Shown: positions 35,986 to 44,106 of the stretch, in pieces | Layout: each line of letters begins with the position of its first letter | How positions within the stretch are numbered: the stretch's first letter is position 1 | NCBI GenBank assembly: GCA_016710325.1 | Contig: JADJXK010000002.1 | Coordinates: forward strand, 5,332,001-5,396,000 | Direction of reading: 5' to 3' | Source: Candidatus Leptofilum proximum | Lineage (GTDB): Bacteria > Chloroflexota > Anaerolineae > Promineifilales > Promineifilaceae | DNA length: 64,000 bases | Position numbers and translations under genes: made by a program | The notes under the pieces: model-generated | What the model saw: only the letters and a program-made list of their open reading frames with translations | Databases searched by the model: none | Told to the model about the DNA's origin: nothing

Positions 35986-36708
35986 TCAGCTAATTTCACT
36001 CTTTTCACCCCAGGAGGATAACCAAGCACCCTCTTCGATTTGACTTAATAAGTTTGCCACAGAAGTAAAAGATTGTCTGAGATGAATACCTCCAACCTTG
36101 ATTCTGACTTCTTCCCAATCACCATGTGCAAATGCATTACGAATAACACGAAACTTATTTCTTAGAGATTTGTTTTCTTTGGATTCTTTAAATTTCACTA
36201 GACAGTCAGTTTGTAGAATTCTGAGGTACATATCAGGTTTACTCTCGCGATTTTTTCTTTTAAACGAAGAAATATCTGATGGGGAAAAGCTATCACATAA
36301 TGTCTTTAAGCTTTTCTCCAAAAAAGCCGATAATAAAAGCAAACAAGTCGCCCGAGTGATAAAGGCATATGTATCTTTCCAAATATGAATCTCTTCACTT
36401 AACATCATCATCCTTTCGGCTGTAAAATCACCAGTAATTGGACCCTCATCAATGATTAGTCGAGATTTTCCGCTTTCCAAATCTCCGAATTCCGATTTTA
36501 AAACCTTCAATTTTTTAGAGGTCTCTTGCATCAATAGGACGCAATAATCATTAAGCTGTGTCATCTCAGTCGCTATCGTCCAAAATTCGTTGGAAAATCT
36601 TTCGTCTGGCCTAAATAAATAGTCATCAGGGATAGTTTTCCCATCTTCTTCATTTATGAAATCCGCCTGCAAATCATCTGACCAAAATAGTAAATCTTTT
36701 TCGTCCAT
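35986..36708 (-). CDS. HEPN-like gene A, uncharacterised
   Basis: A 240-residue protein from MDEKDLLFW; a TTG start 15 codons upstream is less likely. The sequence is charged and helical. The C-terminal half holds FRVIRNAFAHGDWEEV (about R191-H196), the RNxxxH signature of HEPN domains, which in toxins and defence proteins forms an RNase site in a dimer. Only 27 bases separate it from gene B, which has its own RNxxxH. Both are much more AT-rich than neighbours and lack ACGGCCGT, so transfer is likely. RNase activity and defence role are inference. Confidence 0.6.
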   Translation of the reverse strand: MDEKDLLFWSDDLQADFINEEDGKTIPDDYLFRPDERFSNEFWTIATEMTQLNDYCVLLMQETSKKLKVLKSEFGDLESGKSRLIIDEGPITGDFTAERMMMLSEEIHIWKDTYAFITRATCLLLLSAFLEKSLKTLCDSFSPSDISSFKRKNRESKPDMYLRILQTDCLVKFKESKENKSLRNKFRVIRNAFAHGDWEEVRIKVGGIHLRQSFTSVANLLSQIEEGAWLSSWGEKSEIS

Positions 36709-36814
36709 AATCGTGGTATATCTCCAACTTGGTTTCTTTAGAAATGACTTCAAAAGAAATGGTTCTGGACACTCCGTGTCTTTTTACCGCAGAGCGTGGA
36801 ACGAGCTGCAATAT

Positions 36815-38434
36815 TTACATGCGGAAGGTGCCGAAACGGCCGTCTCCCAACCCCGCATTCAAAGTAGCCGAAAATGCCAATCCCAACGCCATTCTTGTTT
36901 GGGCCGGGTCCAGGATGCCGTCGTCCCAGAGGCGGGCGGTGGCAAAATACGGGTCGCTCTCGTAGGCGTACTGGTCCAGGATGGGCTGCTTGAAGCTGGC
37001 TTCCGTTTCGGCAATCTGCTCCGGCGTGGGATTCTCGAACTGGCGCAGCGCCCGCGCCTGGCCCACGTCCCACAGCACGCCCGCCGCCGCCTCGCCGCTC
37101 ATCACGCTGATGCGGCTGTTGGGCCAGGTGAACAAAAAGCGCGGGTCATAGGCGCGGCCCATCATGCCGTAGTTGCCCGCGCCGTGGCTGACGCCGTGGA
37201 ACAGGGTGATGCAGGGCACGTTGACGTTGCTTACGGCCATCACCATCTTCGCCCCGTCCTTGGCGATGCCGCCGTTTTCATACTGCTTGCCCACCATGAA
37301 ACCCGCGATGTTTTGCAAAAAGAGCAACGGCGTGCCGCGCTGGCCGCACAGCTGGATGAAGTGCGTCGCCTTCAGGGCCGATTCGCTAAAGAGCAGGCCG
37401 TTGTTGGCCACGATCCCCACCGGGATGCCTAAAATGTGAGAAAAGCCGCACACCACCGTCGGGCCGTAGCGCGCTTTGAACTCGCTCAGGCGAGAGCCAT
37501 CCACCAGCCGGGCGATGATTTCACGCACGTCGTAGGTTTGGCGGCTGTCGGCGGGGACCACGCCGTACAGCTCCTCAGGGTCATAAAGCGGGTCTTCCGG
37601 TGTTTGCAGCACGACCGGCGGGCTTTTGCGCCGGTTGAGATGGCTGACAATCTCGCGCACTTTTTCCAGCGCTTCCTGTTCGTCGTTGGCAAAATGGTCG
37701 GCCACACCGCTGAGGCGGGTGTGCACGTCGGCGCCGCCTAGCTCCTCGGCGGTGACTTCTTCGCCGGTGGCCGCTTTTACCAGCGGCGGCCCGGCCAAAA
37801 AGATGGTGCCGTTCTCGCGCACGATGATCGTCTCGTCGCACATCGCCGGTATGTACGCCCCTCCAGCGGTACACGAACCGACAACGGCCGCAATCTGCAC
37901 AATCCCCTTGCCCGACATGCGGGCAATGTTGTAAAAAATCCGGCCAAAATGCTCCCGGTCGGGGAAAACGTCGGCTTGCAGGTGCAAAAACGCGCCGCCG
38001 GAATCCACCAGGTAAATGGTGGGCAGCTCGTTTTGCTCGGCGATGGTTTGGGCGCGCAAATGCTTTTTCACCGTTTCGGGGAAGTAGGTGCCGCCTTTCA
38101 CCGTGGGGTCGTTGGCGATGATCATGCACTCCAGCCCGGCCACGCGCCCCACGCCGGTCACGATGCCTGCGCTGGGCGCTTCGCCGTCGTACATCTCCCA
38201 GGCGGCCAGGGGGGACAGCTCCAAAAACGGGCTGCCGTCGTCCAAAATGGCGTCGATGCGGTCGCGAACCAGCAGTTTGCCCCGGGCTAAATGGCGCTCG
38301 ATGGTGCGAGACGGCCGTTCCACCGCCGCCTCTTTTTGCCGTTCATGCAGCTGGTCAGCTAATTTTTTGTTGTGTTCAAAATTGGTTTTGTACTCAGAAC
38401 TGTTCGTGTGGATGTGGCTAATAATCTGGCTCAT
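36815..38434 (-). CDS. Acyl-CoA carboxylase carboxyltransferase beta subunit (methylcrotonyl-CoA carboxylase type)
   Basis: A 539-residue carboxyltransferase. It has the two crotonase-like halves: RHLARGKLLVRDRIDAILDD at the start, DSGGAFLHLQADVFPD, GSCTAGGAYIPAMCDE, then FLQNIAGFMVGKQYE, SHGAGNYGMMGRAYDPRFLF and SVMSGEAAAGVL. These are closest to methylcrotonyl-CoA carboxylase beta (leucine breakdown), though propionyl- or geranyl-CoA types are possible. The biotin-carrying alpha subunit is not in the window. The gene resumes high GC and ACGGCCGT sites after the AT-rich island, so it marks the island edge. Confidence 0.85.
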   Translation of the reverse strand: MSQIISHIHTNSSEYKTNFEHNKKLADQLHERQKEAAVERPSRTIERHLARGKLLVRDRIDAILDDGSPFLELSPLAAWEMYDGEAPSAGIVTGVGRVAGLECMIIANDPTVKGGTYFPETVKKHLRAQTIAEQNELPTIYLVDSGGAFLHLQADVFPDREHFGRIFYNIARMSGKGIVQIAAVVGSCTAGGAYIPAMCDETIIVRENGTIFLAGPPLVKAATGEEVTAEELGGADVHTRLSGVADHFANDEQEALEKVREIVSHLNRRKSPPVVLQTPEDPLYDPEELYGVVPADSRQTYDVREIIARLVDGSRLSEFKARYGPTVVCGFSHILGIPVGIVANNGLLFSESALKATHFIQLCGQRGTPLLFLQNIAGFMVGKQYENGGIAKDGAKMVMAVSNVNVPCITLFHGVSHGAGNYGMMGRAYDPRFLFTWPNSRISVMSGEAAAGVLWDVGQARALRQFENPTPEQIAETEASFKQPILDQYAYESDPYFATARLWDDGILDPAQTRMALGLAFSATLNAGLGDGRFGTFRM

Positions 38435-38455
38435 GGGTTTCCTGGGAATGGGTTT

Positions 38456-38545
38456 GAATCACGAATGACACGAATAGACGAATGGCACAAATGATGCAAA
38501 AAAATTCGTGGGATTCGTTCATTCGTCACATTCGTGATGAAAACG
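38456..38545. repeat. Imperfect inverted repeat upstream of the carboxylase gene
   Basis: ATCACGAATG near 38458 and CATTCGTGAT near 38533 are perfect complements, with further CACGAAT/ATTCGT units between them. Together they make a long imperfect hairpin. Such CACGAAT repeats look like dispersed extragenic elements. The remaining bases up to 38714 hold no gene that I can support. Confidence 0.5.
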
Positions 38546-38864
38546 GTTCAAATTTAAGCAATTATGCCTGAAATCGGCCGTTGTTAAAAATAACGCATTG
38601 ATTCCTGCCACAAGACAAAAATTTCTGAAAATACACCTGTGTGCTTGCAATAAGATTCTTGGCAAACTAAACTCCATGCGTTCGTTAGATTTTCTTGTTT
38701 AGCGTGGTGCCTCTATGGTTAATGGAGCTCTGTTGTGTCTCGGCCCAATCTTTTATATGTCTGTTCTTTTCCTTTTGCCTTATGCAAAAGCAGTCATTAT
38801 GACGCGAATGAGCTGGGCACCCATGGGGAAATCTTTCAAACATGCCTTTTGGATAAACATTACT

Positions 38865-40259
38865 GGTTCTTTGGGAATACAAGGGGTGTACCCAGATATG
38901 GTGGTGATGTAGAATGGCAGACATTTTCAAAAACGGAGTGAAACCCATGCCCATATCTACCCCTGCCAGAATCAGTTTTCCCCTAGATATTCCTCAGGTT
39001 GATGTGCTTGCTACCAAGCACACACAAGACGGTAAATTCATTATTACGGTTGAAAGTCGCCGCGACACAACCCAATGTGGCGTTTGTAAACAAGAGATTG
39101 CCTGCAACTATGGCCATGGTCAGACGGTGCGTTTGCGTCATTTGCCTATCCTGGGGCAAGAGACGACTATCGAGATTCGACCACGACGGGCACAATGCCC
39201 CACCTGTTTACACCATCCGACCACGACACAGACATTGAAATGGTATGACCAGCGCAGCCCGCACACCAAAGCCTATGACCGGTACCTGATGAAACTGCTC
39301 ATCGGCAGCACGGTGGCTGATGTCAGCCTGAAAGAGAACCTGGGCTACGATGCCGTTGTGGGTGCCCTGGAGCGTCAAGTTGAGGAAGAAGTCAACTGGG
39401 AGCAGGTCCAGAACCTGGGCAGCATCGGCATTGACGAAGTGGCCCACAAGAAAGGGCGCCAAAGCTACCGCGCCGTGCTGACCGCTCGCCAGGATGATGG
39501 GACTGTCCTCATCCTGGCGGTGCTCAGGATCGAAAAAAAAGACGGTGAGCGACTTTCTCATGACGATTCCTCGACGGCTGCATGCCACCATCCACACCTT
39601 CTGCACCGATATGTGGGATGGCTATCTGGGCGCCATCGCCGATTTCCTGACGGCTCATCCTCAAGTCGAAGCCAAAGTAGTCATTGACCGGTTCCATGTG
39701 GCCCGGAGCTATCGGGACGATTTCGACACGTTGCGTATGCAGGAACTGCGCCGCTTACGCCGGGAATTACCCGAAGCGACTTACCAAGAGGTGTGCCACG
39801 GCCTGCACTGGGTATTGCGCCACAACTATGACAATCTCGATGAGGATGATAAGGTTCGATTGCGCCGCCTGTTCCACTATACGCCACGCCTGCATCAAGC
39901 CTCACACCTTGCGTGAAGAGCTGACCGCTATCTTCAACCTGGACCTGAGCTTGACTCAAGGACGGCAGCGTCTGCAAAAATGGGCCGCCAAAGTGAAGCG
40001 CGCGGCGCTCACTTGCTTCGACAAATTTCTCAAGTCCCTGCATAACCACTTGGATGAAATTGCCAATTATTTTGACAAACGAGCCAGCAGTGGTTTTGTT
40101 GAGGGACTCAACAATAAATTGAAAACGATCACCAGGCGTTCTTATGGTCTCAAACGGGTTGACAGTCTGTTTCGCCGTCTGTGGCTTGACCTGAATGGGT
40201 ATCGGCATTTCATTGCCTGACCCACATTTGCTGTCAACCCCATGAGTTCCCAAAGAACC
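38865..40259 (+). mobile_element. ISL3-family insertion sequence
   Basis: A 1395-bp element bounded by inverted repeats GGTTCTTTGGGAATACAAGG (left) and GGTTCTTTGGGAACTCATGG (right, inverted). It is flanked by an exact 8-bp duplication ACATTACT (38857-38864 and 40260-40267), the size typical for ISL3. Confidence 0.92.
38914..40220 (+). pseudogene. ISL3-family transposase with two frameshifts
   Basis: The transposase is split over three frames: 38914 to about 39540, 39530 to about 39900, and 39895 to 40220. The N-terminal zinc-finger part (CGVCKQEIACNYGHG, CPTC) and GIDEVAHKKG are in the first piece, VIDRFHVARSYRD in the second, and the C-terminal SGFVEGLNNKLKTITRRSYG in the third. One extra A in an A8 run at about 39533-39540 and one extra C near 39899 account for the shifts. 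The protein is non-functional as written. Confidence 0.9.
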
Positions 40260-40613
40260 ACATTACTTTAATAATCGTAGTTTATTTGGATATTACTTTT
40301 TGGAATACCGACAAGATAATATTCAACATCGTGCCCTTTTTATTTCCTGCGATCTCAACAGAAGTTTGGTTAGCTTTGTCGCAAATAATCTACTTTCTGT
40401 TTTTAATTGCGTTGGTTATTGTTGTTGAAGCCACCATTCTGACCGTACTTTTATTTACTCTCAATAAGACAGAGCCGTATCGTCGTGCCTGGCTGATTGC
40501 TGCCATAAACAATACGCTTTCGATTATTTGGCTATCGATCTTTGCGATTCTGTTTGTTAGCCTATAACAATGAAAAACATAAACCTTCTTCAATTCGCTG
40601 GAGTCATCGGTGG

Positions 40614-40633
40614 ATTCCCGCCTGCGCGGGAAT
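40614..40633. repeat. Dispersed palindrome of the PRRREST type
   Basis: ATTCCCGC and GCGGGAAT flank CTGC. Read on the minus strand with its surroundings it gives SFPRRREST, a peptide often seen as a false ORF because this repeat is widespread in proteobacterial and other genomes. It lies just after the interrupted membrane gene. Confidence 0.7.
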
Positions 40634-40682
40634 GACAAGCGCAGGAAGCTTGAGCTTCGAGGAAATTGGCTATGATTGCGTT

Positions 40683-41171
40683 ATGACCCTCTTAAACGCA
40701 GCCCATTTGCAGAAATTTATTGATGAACAGGGCATTGCCGCCCGCATTTTGCACCTGGACGTAGACACGCCAACCGTGGCGGATGCGGCCGTTTCTCTCA
40801 ACGTCGCCCCCAAGCAAATTATCAAGTCGGTGCTGTTTGTGGCCGACGGCCAGCCGGTGATGGTGATTGCCAGCGGCCTGGCCCGGCTGGACCGCAAGGC
40901 GCTGGCCGATTTTCTGGGCGTGTCGCGGCGGCGGGTGAAGATTGCCAGCGCTGAACAGGTGCTGGCCCACACGGGCTACGTAGCCGGGTCGGTGCCGCCG
41001 TTTGGCTACAAACAACCCATCGAGACTGTGGTGGAAACGGCCGTTACCCAGCTCACCAACCCCATCTTCGGCGGTGGTGGGGAAGTGCATGCCTTGATGC
41101 AGCTCACCGTGGCCGAACTGCGCCGCGTGGTGGGTGCCCGGGTGGCTGCCCTGGCCGAAACTACCCCCTGA
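40683..41171 (+). CDS. YbaK/EbsC-family aminoacyl-tRNA deacylase
   Basis: A 162-residue protein from MTLLNAAHLQ. It matches the YbaK/ProX editing-domain family: TVADAAVSLNVAPKQIIKSVLFV, ASGLARLDRKALADFLG, TGYVAGSVPPFGY and NPIFGGGGEVHALMQL. Members hydrolyse mischarged Pro-, Ala- or Cys-tRNA, and the exact substrate cannot be told. An upstream extension of the frame passes through the PRRREST repeat and is not coding. The gene lies alone between two insertion sequences. Confidence 0.85.
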   Translation: MTLLNAAHLQKFIDEQGIAARILHLDVDTPTVADAAVSLNVAPKQIIKSVLFVADGQPVMVIASGLARLDRKALADFLGVSRRRVKIASAEQVLAHTGYVAGSVPPFGYKQPIETVVETAVTQLTNPIFGGGGEVHALMQLTVAELRRVVGARVAALAETTP

Positions 41172-41333
41172 TAGCAATTGATGACATTTGACGCCTGCTC
41201 TTTTGGCAATGTGCACTGGTGGGGAACGGCCGTTTCCCCCAAACTGGTTCCGTACATGAATTTCTATCCGCAGATTAAAGTCAAAAAATCTGCCTGAATC
41301 TGTGGATAAATTCTTATTGCCGATACTGTCTAA

Positions 41334-42825
41334 TTTGACAATGTTAAATTAGGCTCATGAGAGCCATTGCCTGTAAAAATAGCGAATGAAAAAACAAAAA
41401 CCAATCTTATCGCCCAATGGGGTCTAAATCTTGACGAAATTGAAGACCTGCCTGAACGTCTCACAAAATTTCATCAAGGTTATCACGCTTGGATGCGAAC
41501 CTGCACCCGAGACACCAGTCGTTTTGGACTGGATTACATCAGCGGACTGCTACGCATGAAAACGAAGCGCAATATCAACAACATCGCTCGCACGGTCGGT
41601 GTACCGGAGCAGAATATGCAACAATTCATCAGTGATTCACCCTGGTCTGGTTACGATTTAATCTCTGTTCTCCAGCAAGATATAAGTGCCCATCCACAAT
41701 TTCAAGCAGAGAGCGTCCTACTCATTGACGAAAGTGCCGATGAGAAGGCCGGGGAACACAGTGCTGGTGCCGGGCGGCAACATAACGGCCGTTTAGGCAA
41801 AATCGAAATGAGCCAAGTAGGCGTTTTTTCTCTCCTTGACCAATAGTGGCTACCACATTGGATCGATGGCGAACTCTATTTTCCTGAAAAATGGTTCACA
41901 GATGCCTACGCCACCAAGCGAAAGCGGATTGGACTGCCGCCGGAGCGCAGCTTTGCCACCAAACTGGAGTTGGCTTTGCAAATGACCAAACGGGCTTATG
42001 AAAACGGCGTCTCATTCTGCGCGGTTGACTGCGACACTTTGTATGGTCGGTCTGGCGAATTCCGCGATGAGCTTGACCAAGAAAGATTCGAGTATTATGC
42101 AGATGTGCCACACAATACCCAAGTGTATCTTGCCCCGCCGCAAATCGTATATCCGCTGACAAAAAGAGGGGTGCCCTCCAAGAATCATGAGGTGATTGGT
42201 GTTGCTTACACGGTTGCCGAGGTGAAAGCTCAGCCCGCAATCGAGTGGGAGCACATCACTTTGCGTCCCAATGAACGAGGTATGTTGCAGGCCAAGTTTG
42301 CTCGTTGTCGGGCCTGGACCGTGCGCGATGATGGGTCATTACGACCAGAGTGGCTGCTCATTCGTCAAACGAAGCAAAAAACAATCTATTCTTTGAGTAA
42401 TGCGCCGGAGGACACACCTTTGTGGACAATGGCGCAACGAAAATCGCAACGATATTTCATTGAGCGTTCCAATCAGGATGCCAAATCTGAGTTTGGCTGG
42501 GATGAATTCCAGGCCATCAAGTATCGAGCCTGGGTGCACCACCTGGCACTCACCATCATGGCCAATTGGTTTATCACTGAAACCAGACTGGCGTGGGCGC
42601 AAAAGTATGAGCGTGACCCAGATTTGTTGGAAAAGTACGAAACGGATGTGTTACCGGCGCTATCCGTGGCTAATGTGCGTGAATTGTTGCGAGCTACCAT
42701 GCCTTTACCACAACTTTCCCCGCAACAAGCAACCGAGTTGATTGTCAAACATCTCGATAATCGGACTCGTTCTCGTAAATCGCGGCTGAGCAAGGCTCTC
42801 AGCCCTTGAATCTAACGTTGTCAAA
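41334..42825 (+). mobile_element. IS701-family insertion sequence, copy B
   Basis: A 1492-bp near-identical copy of the element at 33624, in the same orientation. It is flanked by the 4-bp duplication CTAA (41330-41333 and 42826-42829), which fits the YTAR target of IS701. It ends 24 bases before the radical SAM start codon. Confidence 0.92.
41367..42809 (+). pseudogene. IS701-family DDE transposase, frameshifted (copy B)
   Basis: Same protein as copy A but with different defects. GGGG is intact, but the T-run near 41823 has six T instead of five, which leads to TAG at about 41846. A missing A near 41857 (CACATTGG versus CACAATTGG in copy A) then restores the downstream frame to 42809. Between copies there is also a C/G substitution near 41605. 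No full-length transposase can be made as written. Confidence 0.9.
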
Positions 42826-42849
42826 CTAATATTCTTCAAGGAACCAGGT

Positions 42850-44103
42850 ATGAACGTCCTCGAACCCCTTTGGGCCAATGTCGATGAAAATGGTCATTTA
42901 GCGCTTCCTGCTGACGTGATGGCTCAGCTGGGGGTTGAACCCGGCACGCGCCTGCGGCTGGAACTGGGGGCCAACAGCATTAAGCTGCACCGCCCCATTA
43001 CCCAGCTGGCCAAGATTTACATCGAGCCTACCAACCGCTGCAACATCGACTGCCGCACCTGTATGCGCCAGAACTGGGACGTGACCATGGGCAAAATGTC
43101 GGCCCGGACCTTTGCTGCCGTCGAAGCCAGCCTGGCCGAATTAACGCCCCCGGTAACGGTCATGTTTGGCGGTATCGGTGAACCACTGCTGCATCCCAAA
43201 ACGGCCGATATGATTACGGCCGTTAAAGCCTTGGGCTTTCGGGCGGAGATGATTACCAACGGCACGATGCTCACCGAGCGCCGGGCTAAGCAGCTCATTG
43301 CCGCCGGTCTGGACCTGCTGTGGGTGTCCATTGACGGTGCCTCGCCCGACAGCTACGCCGACGTGCGTTTAGGCGCACAGCTGCCGCGCGTGCTGGAAAA
43401 TCTGCGTCGTTTCCGCCGCCTGCGCCGCCCGGCCCACCGCCCCACGCCAGAAATGGGCATCGCCTTTGTGGCCATGAGCCGCAACATTGCCGACCTGCCC
43501 GAGGTGCTGAACATGGGCAAAAGCCTGGGCGTCAAACATTTCTCCGTGAGCAATTTGCTGCCGCACACGCCGGAGATGGAGGAGGAGATTCTCTACCGGC
43601 GGGCCATGAACAACATCACCTACCAGCCTTCTTCCTGGCTGCGCCGCCTCAACATCCCCAAGATGGACTTTAACGAACAGACGGCCGAACCTTTGTTGAA
43701 GGCATTTGACAGCGGTTACAACGTGACGTTTGCCGGGAATAACCTGGGTGAAATGAACGATGTTTGTACGTTTATTGAGCAAGGGGCGATGGCCGTGGGG
43801 TGGGACGGCCGTATCGCCCCCTGTCCGCCGCTGCTTTACCATCATGTAGGCTACATTCGTGGCTACCGGCGCGAATCGTTTGCCCACATTGTGGGCGACA
43901 TTCATGAACAGTCCCTCAAAACCCTGTGGCAAACCCCAGAATATGAAGCGTACCGGGACCGCGTGCAGCGCTTTGCTTTTGCGCCGTGTACCGCCTGCGG
44001 CGGGTGCGATCTGCTGGAAAATAACGAAACAGATTGCTTTTGGAACGAAGCGCCTGCCTGCGGCTCTTGCCTCTGGGCCCAGGGCGTTATTCAGTGCCCG
44101 TAG
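42850..44103 (+). CDS. Radical SAM/SPASM protein, probable tungsten-oxidoreductase maturase
   Basis: A 417-residue protein. Residues 1-50 resemble a SpoVT/AbrB-like fold (LPADVMAQLGVEPGTRLRLEL). The radical SAM domain starts at KIYIEPTNRCNIDCRTCMRQNWD with the [4Fe-4S] CxxxCxxC at C64, C68 and C71, then GGIGEPLLHP. A SPASM-type Cys-rich end (CTACGGCDLL..C..C..C) follows. The N-terminal fold and IEPTNRCN..C..C.R..WD pattern fit maturases encoded beside tungsten aldehyde oxidoreductases. No such enzyme gene is in the window. A possible ribosome site is AAGGAACCAGG. Confidence 0.75.
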   Translation: MNVLEPLWANVDENGHLALPADVMAQLGVEPGTRLRLELGANSIKLHRPITQLAKIYIEPTNRCNIDCRTCMRQNWDVTMGKMSARTFAAVEASLAELTPPVTVMFGGIGEPLLHPKTADMITAVKALGFRAEMITNGTMLTERRAKQLIAAGLDLLWVSIDGASPDSYADVRLGAQLPRVLENLRRFRRLRRPAHRPTPEMGIAFVAMSRNIADLPEVLNMGKSLGVKHFSVSNLLPHTPEMEEEILYRRAMNNITYQPSSWLRRLNIPKMDFNEQTAEPLLKAFDSGYNVTFAGNNLGEMNDVCTFIEQGAMAVGWDGRIAPCPPLLYHHVGYIRGYRRESFAHIVGDIHEQSLKTLWQTPEYEAYRDRVQRFAFAPCTACGGCDLLENNETDCFWNEAPACGSCLWAQGVIQCP

Positions 44104-44106
44104 CCG

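Larger units (their letters stand above)
38715..40567 (+). pseudogene. Small membrane protein gene interrupted by an ISL3 element
   Basis: Bases 38715-38864 and 40268-40567 form one uninterrupted frame of 149 codons once the ISL3 element and one target duplication are removed. The joined product has about four transmembrane segments, including AFWINITLIIVVYLDI across the junction, then NKTEPYRRAWLIAAINN before the last helix. A Met at 38799 is another possible start. The family is not recognised. The gene is inactivated as written. Confidence 0.7.

Noticed and set aside
36815..38434. Acetyl-CoA carboxylase AccD for fatty acid synthesis
   Set aside because: Length and motifs match the methylcrotonyl/propionyl-CoA carboxylase beta group, and the AccD zinc ribbon is absent.
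39532..39542. A-run in the ISL3 transposase as a programmed -1 frameshift site (A AAA AAG)
   Set aside because: A -1 shift leads at once to a stop; the downstream frame needs +1, which fits a simple extra A.
40542..40682. N-terminal extension of the YbaK-type protein
   Set aside because: The frame runs through the PRRREST palindrome; family members begin near the Met at 40683.
41815..41830. T6 run in IS701 copy B as a programmed frameshift signal
   Set aside because: Copy A has T4 and the open frame needs T5, so neither copy keeps a conserved slippery sequence; error or decay is simpler.
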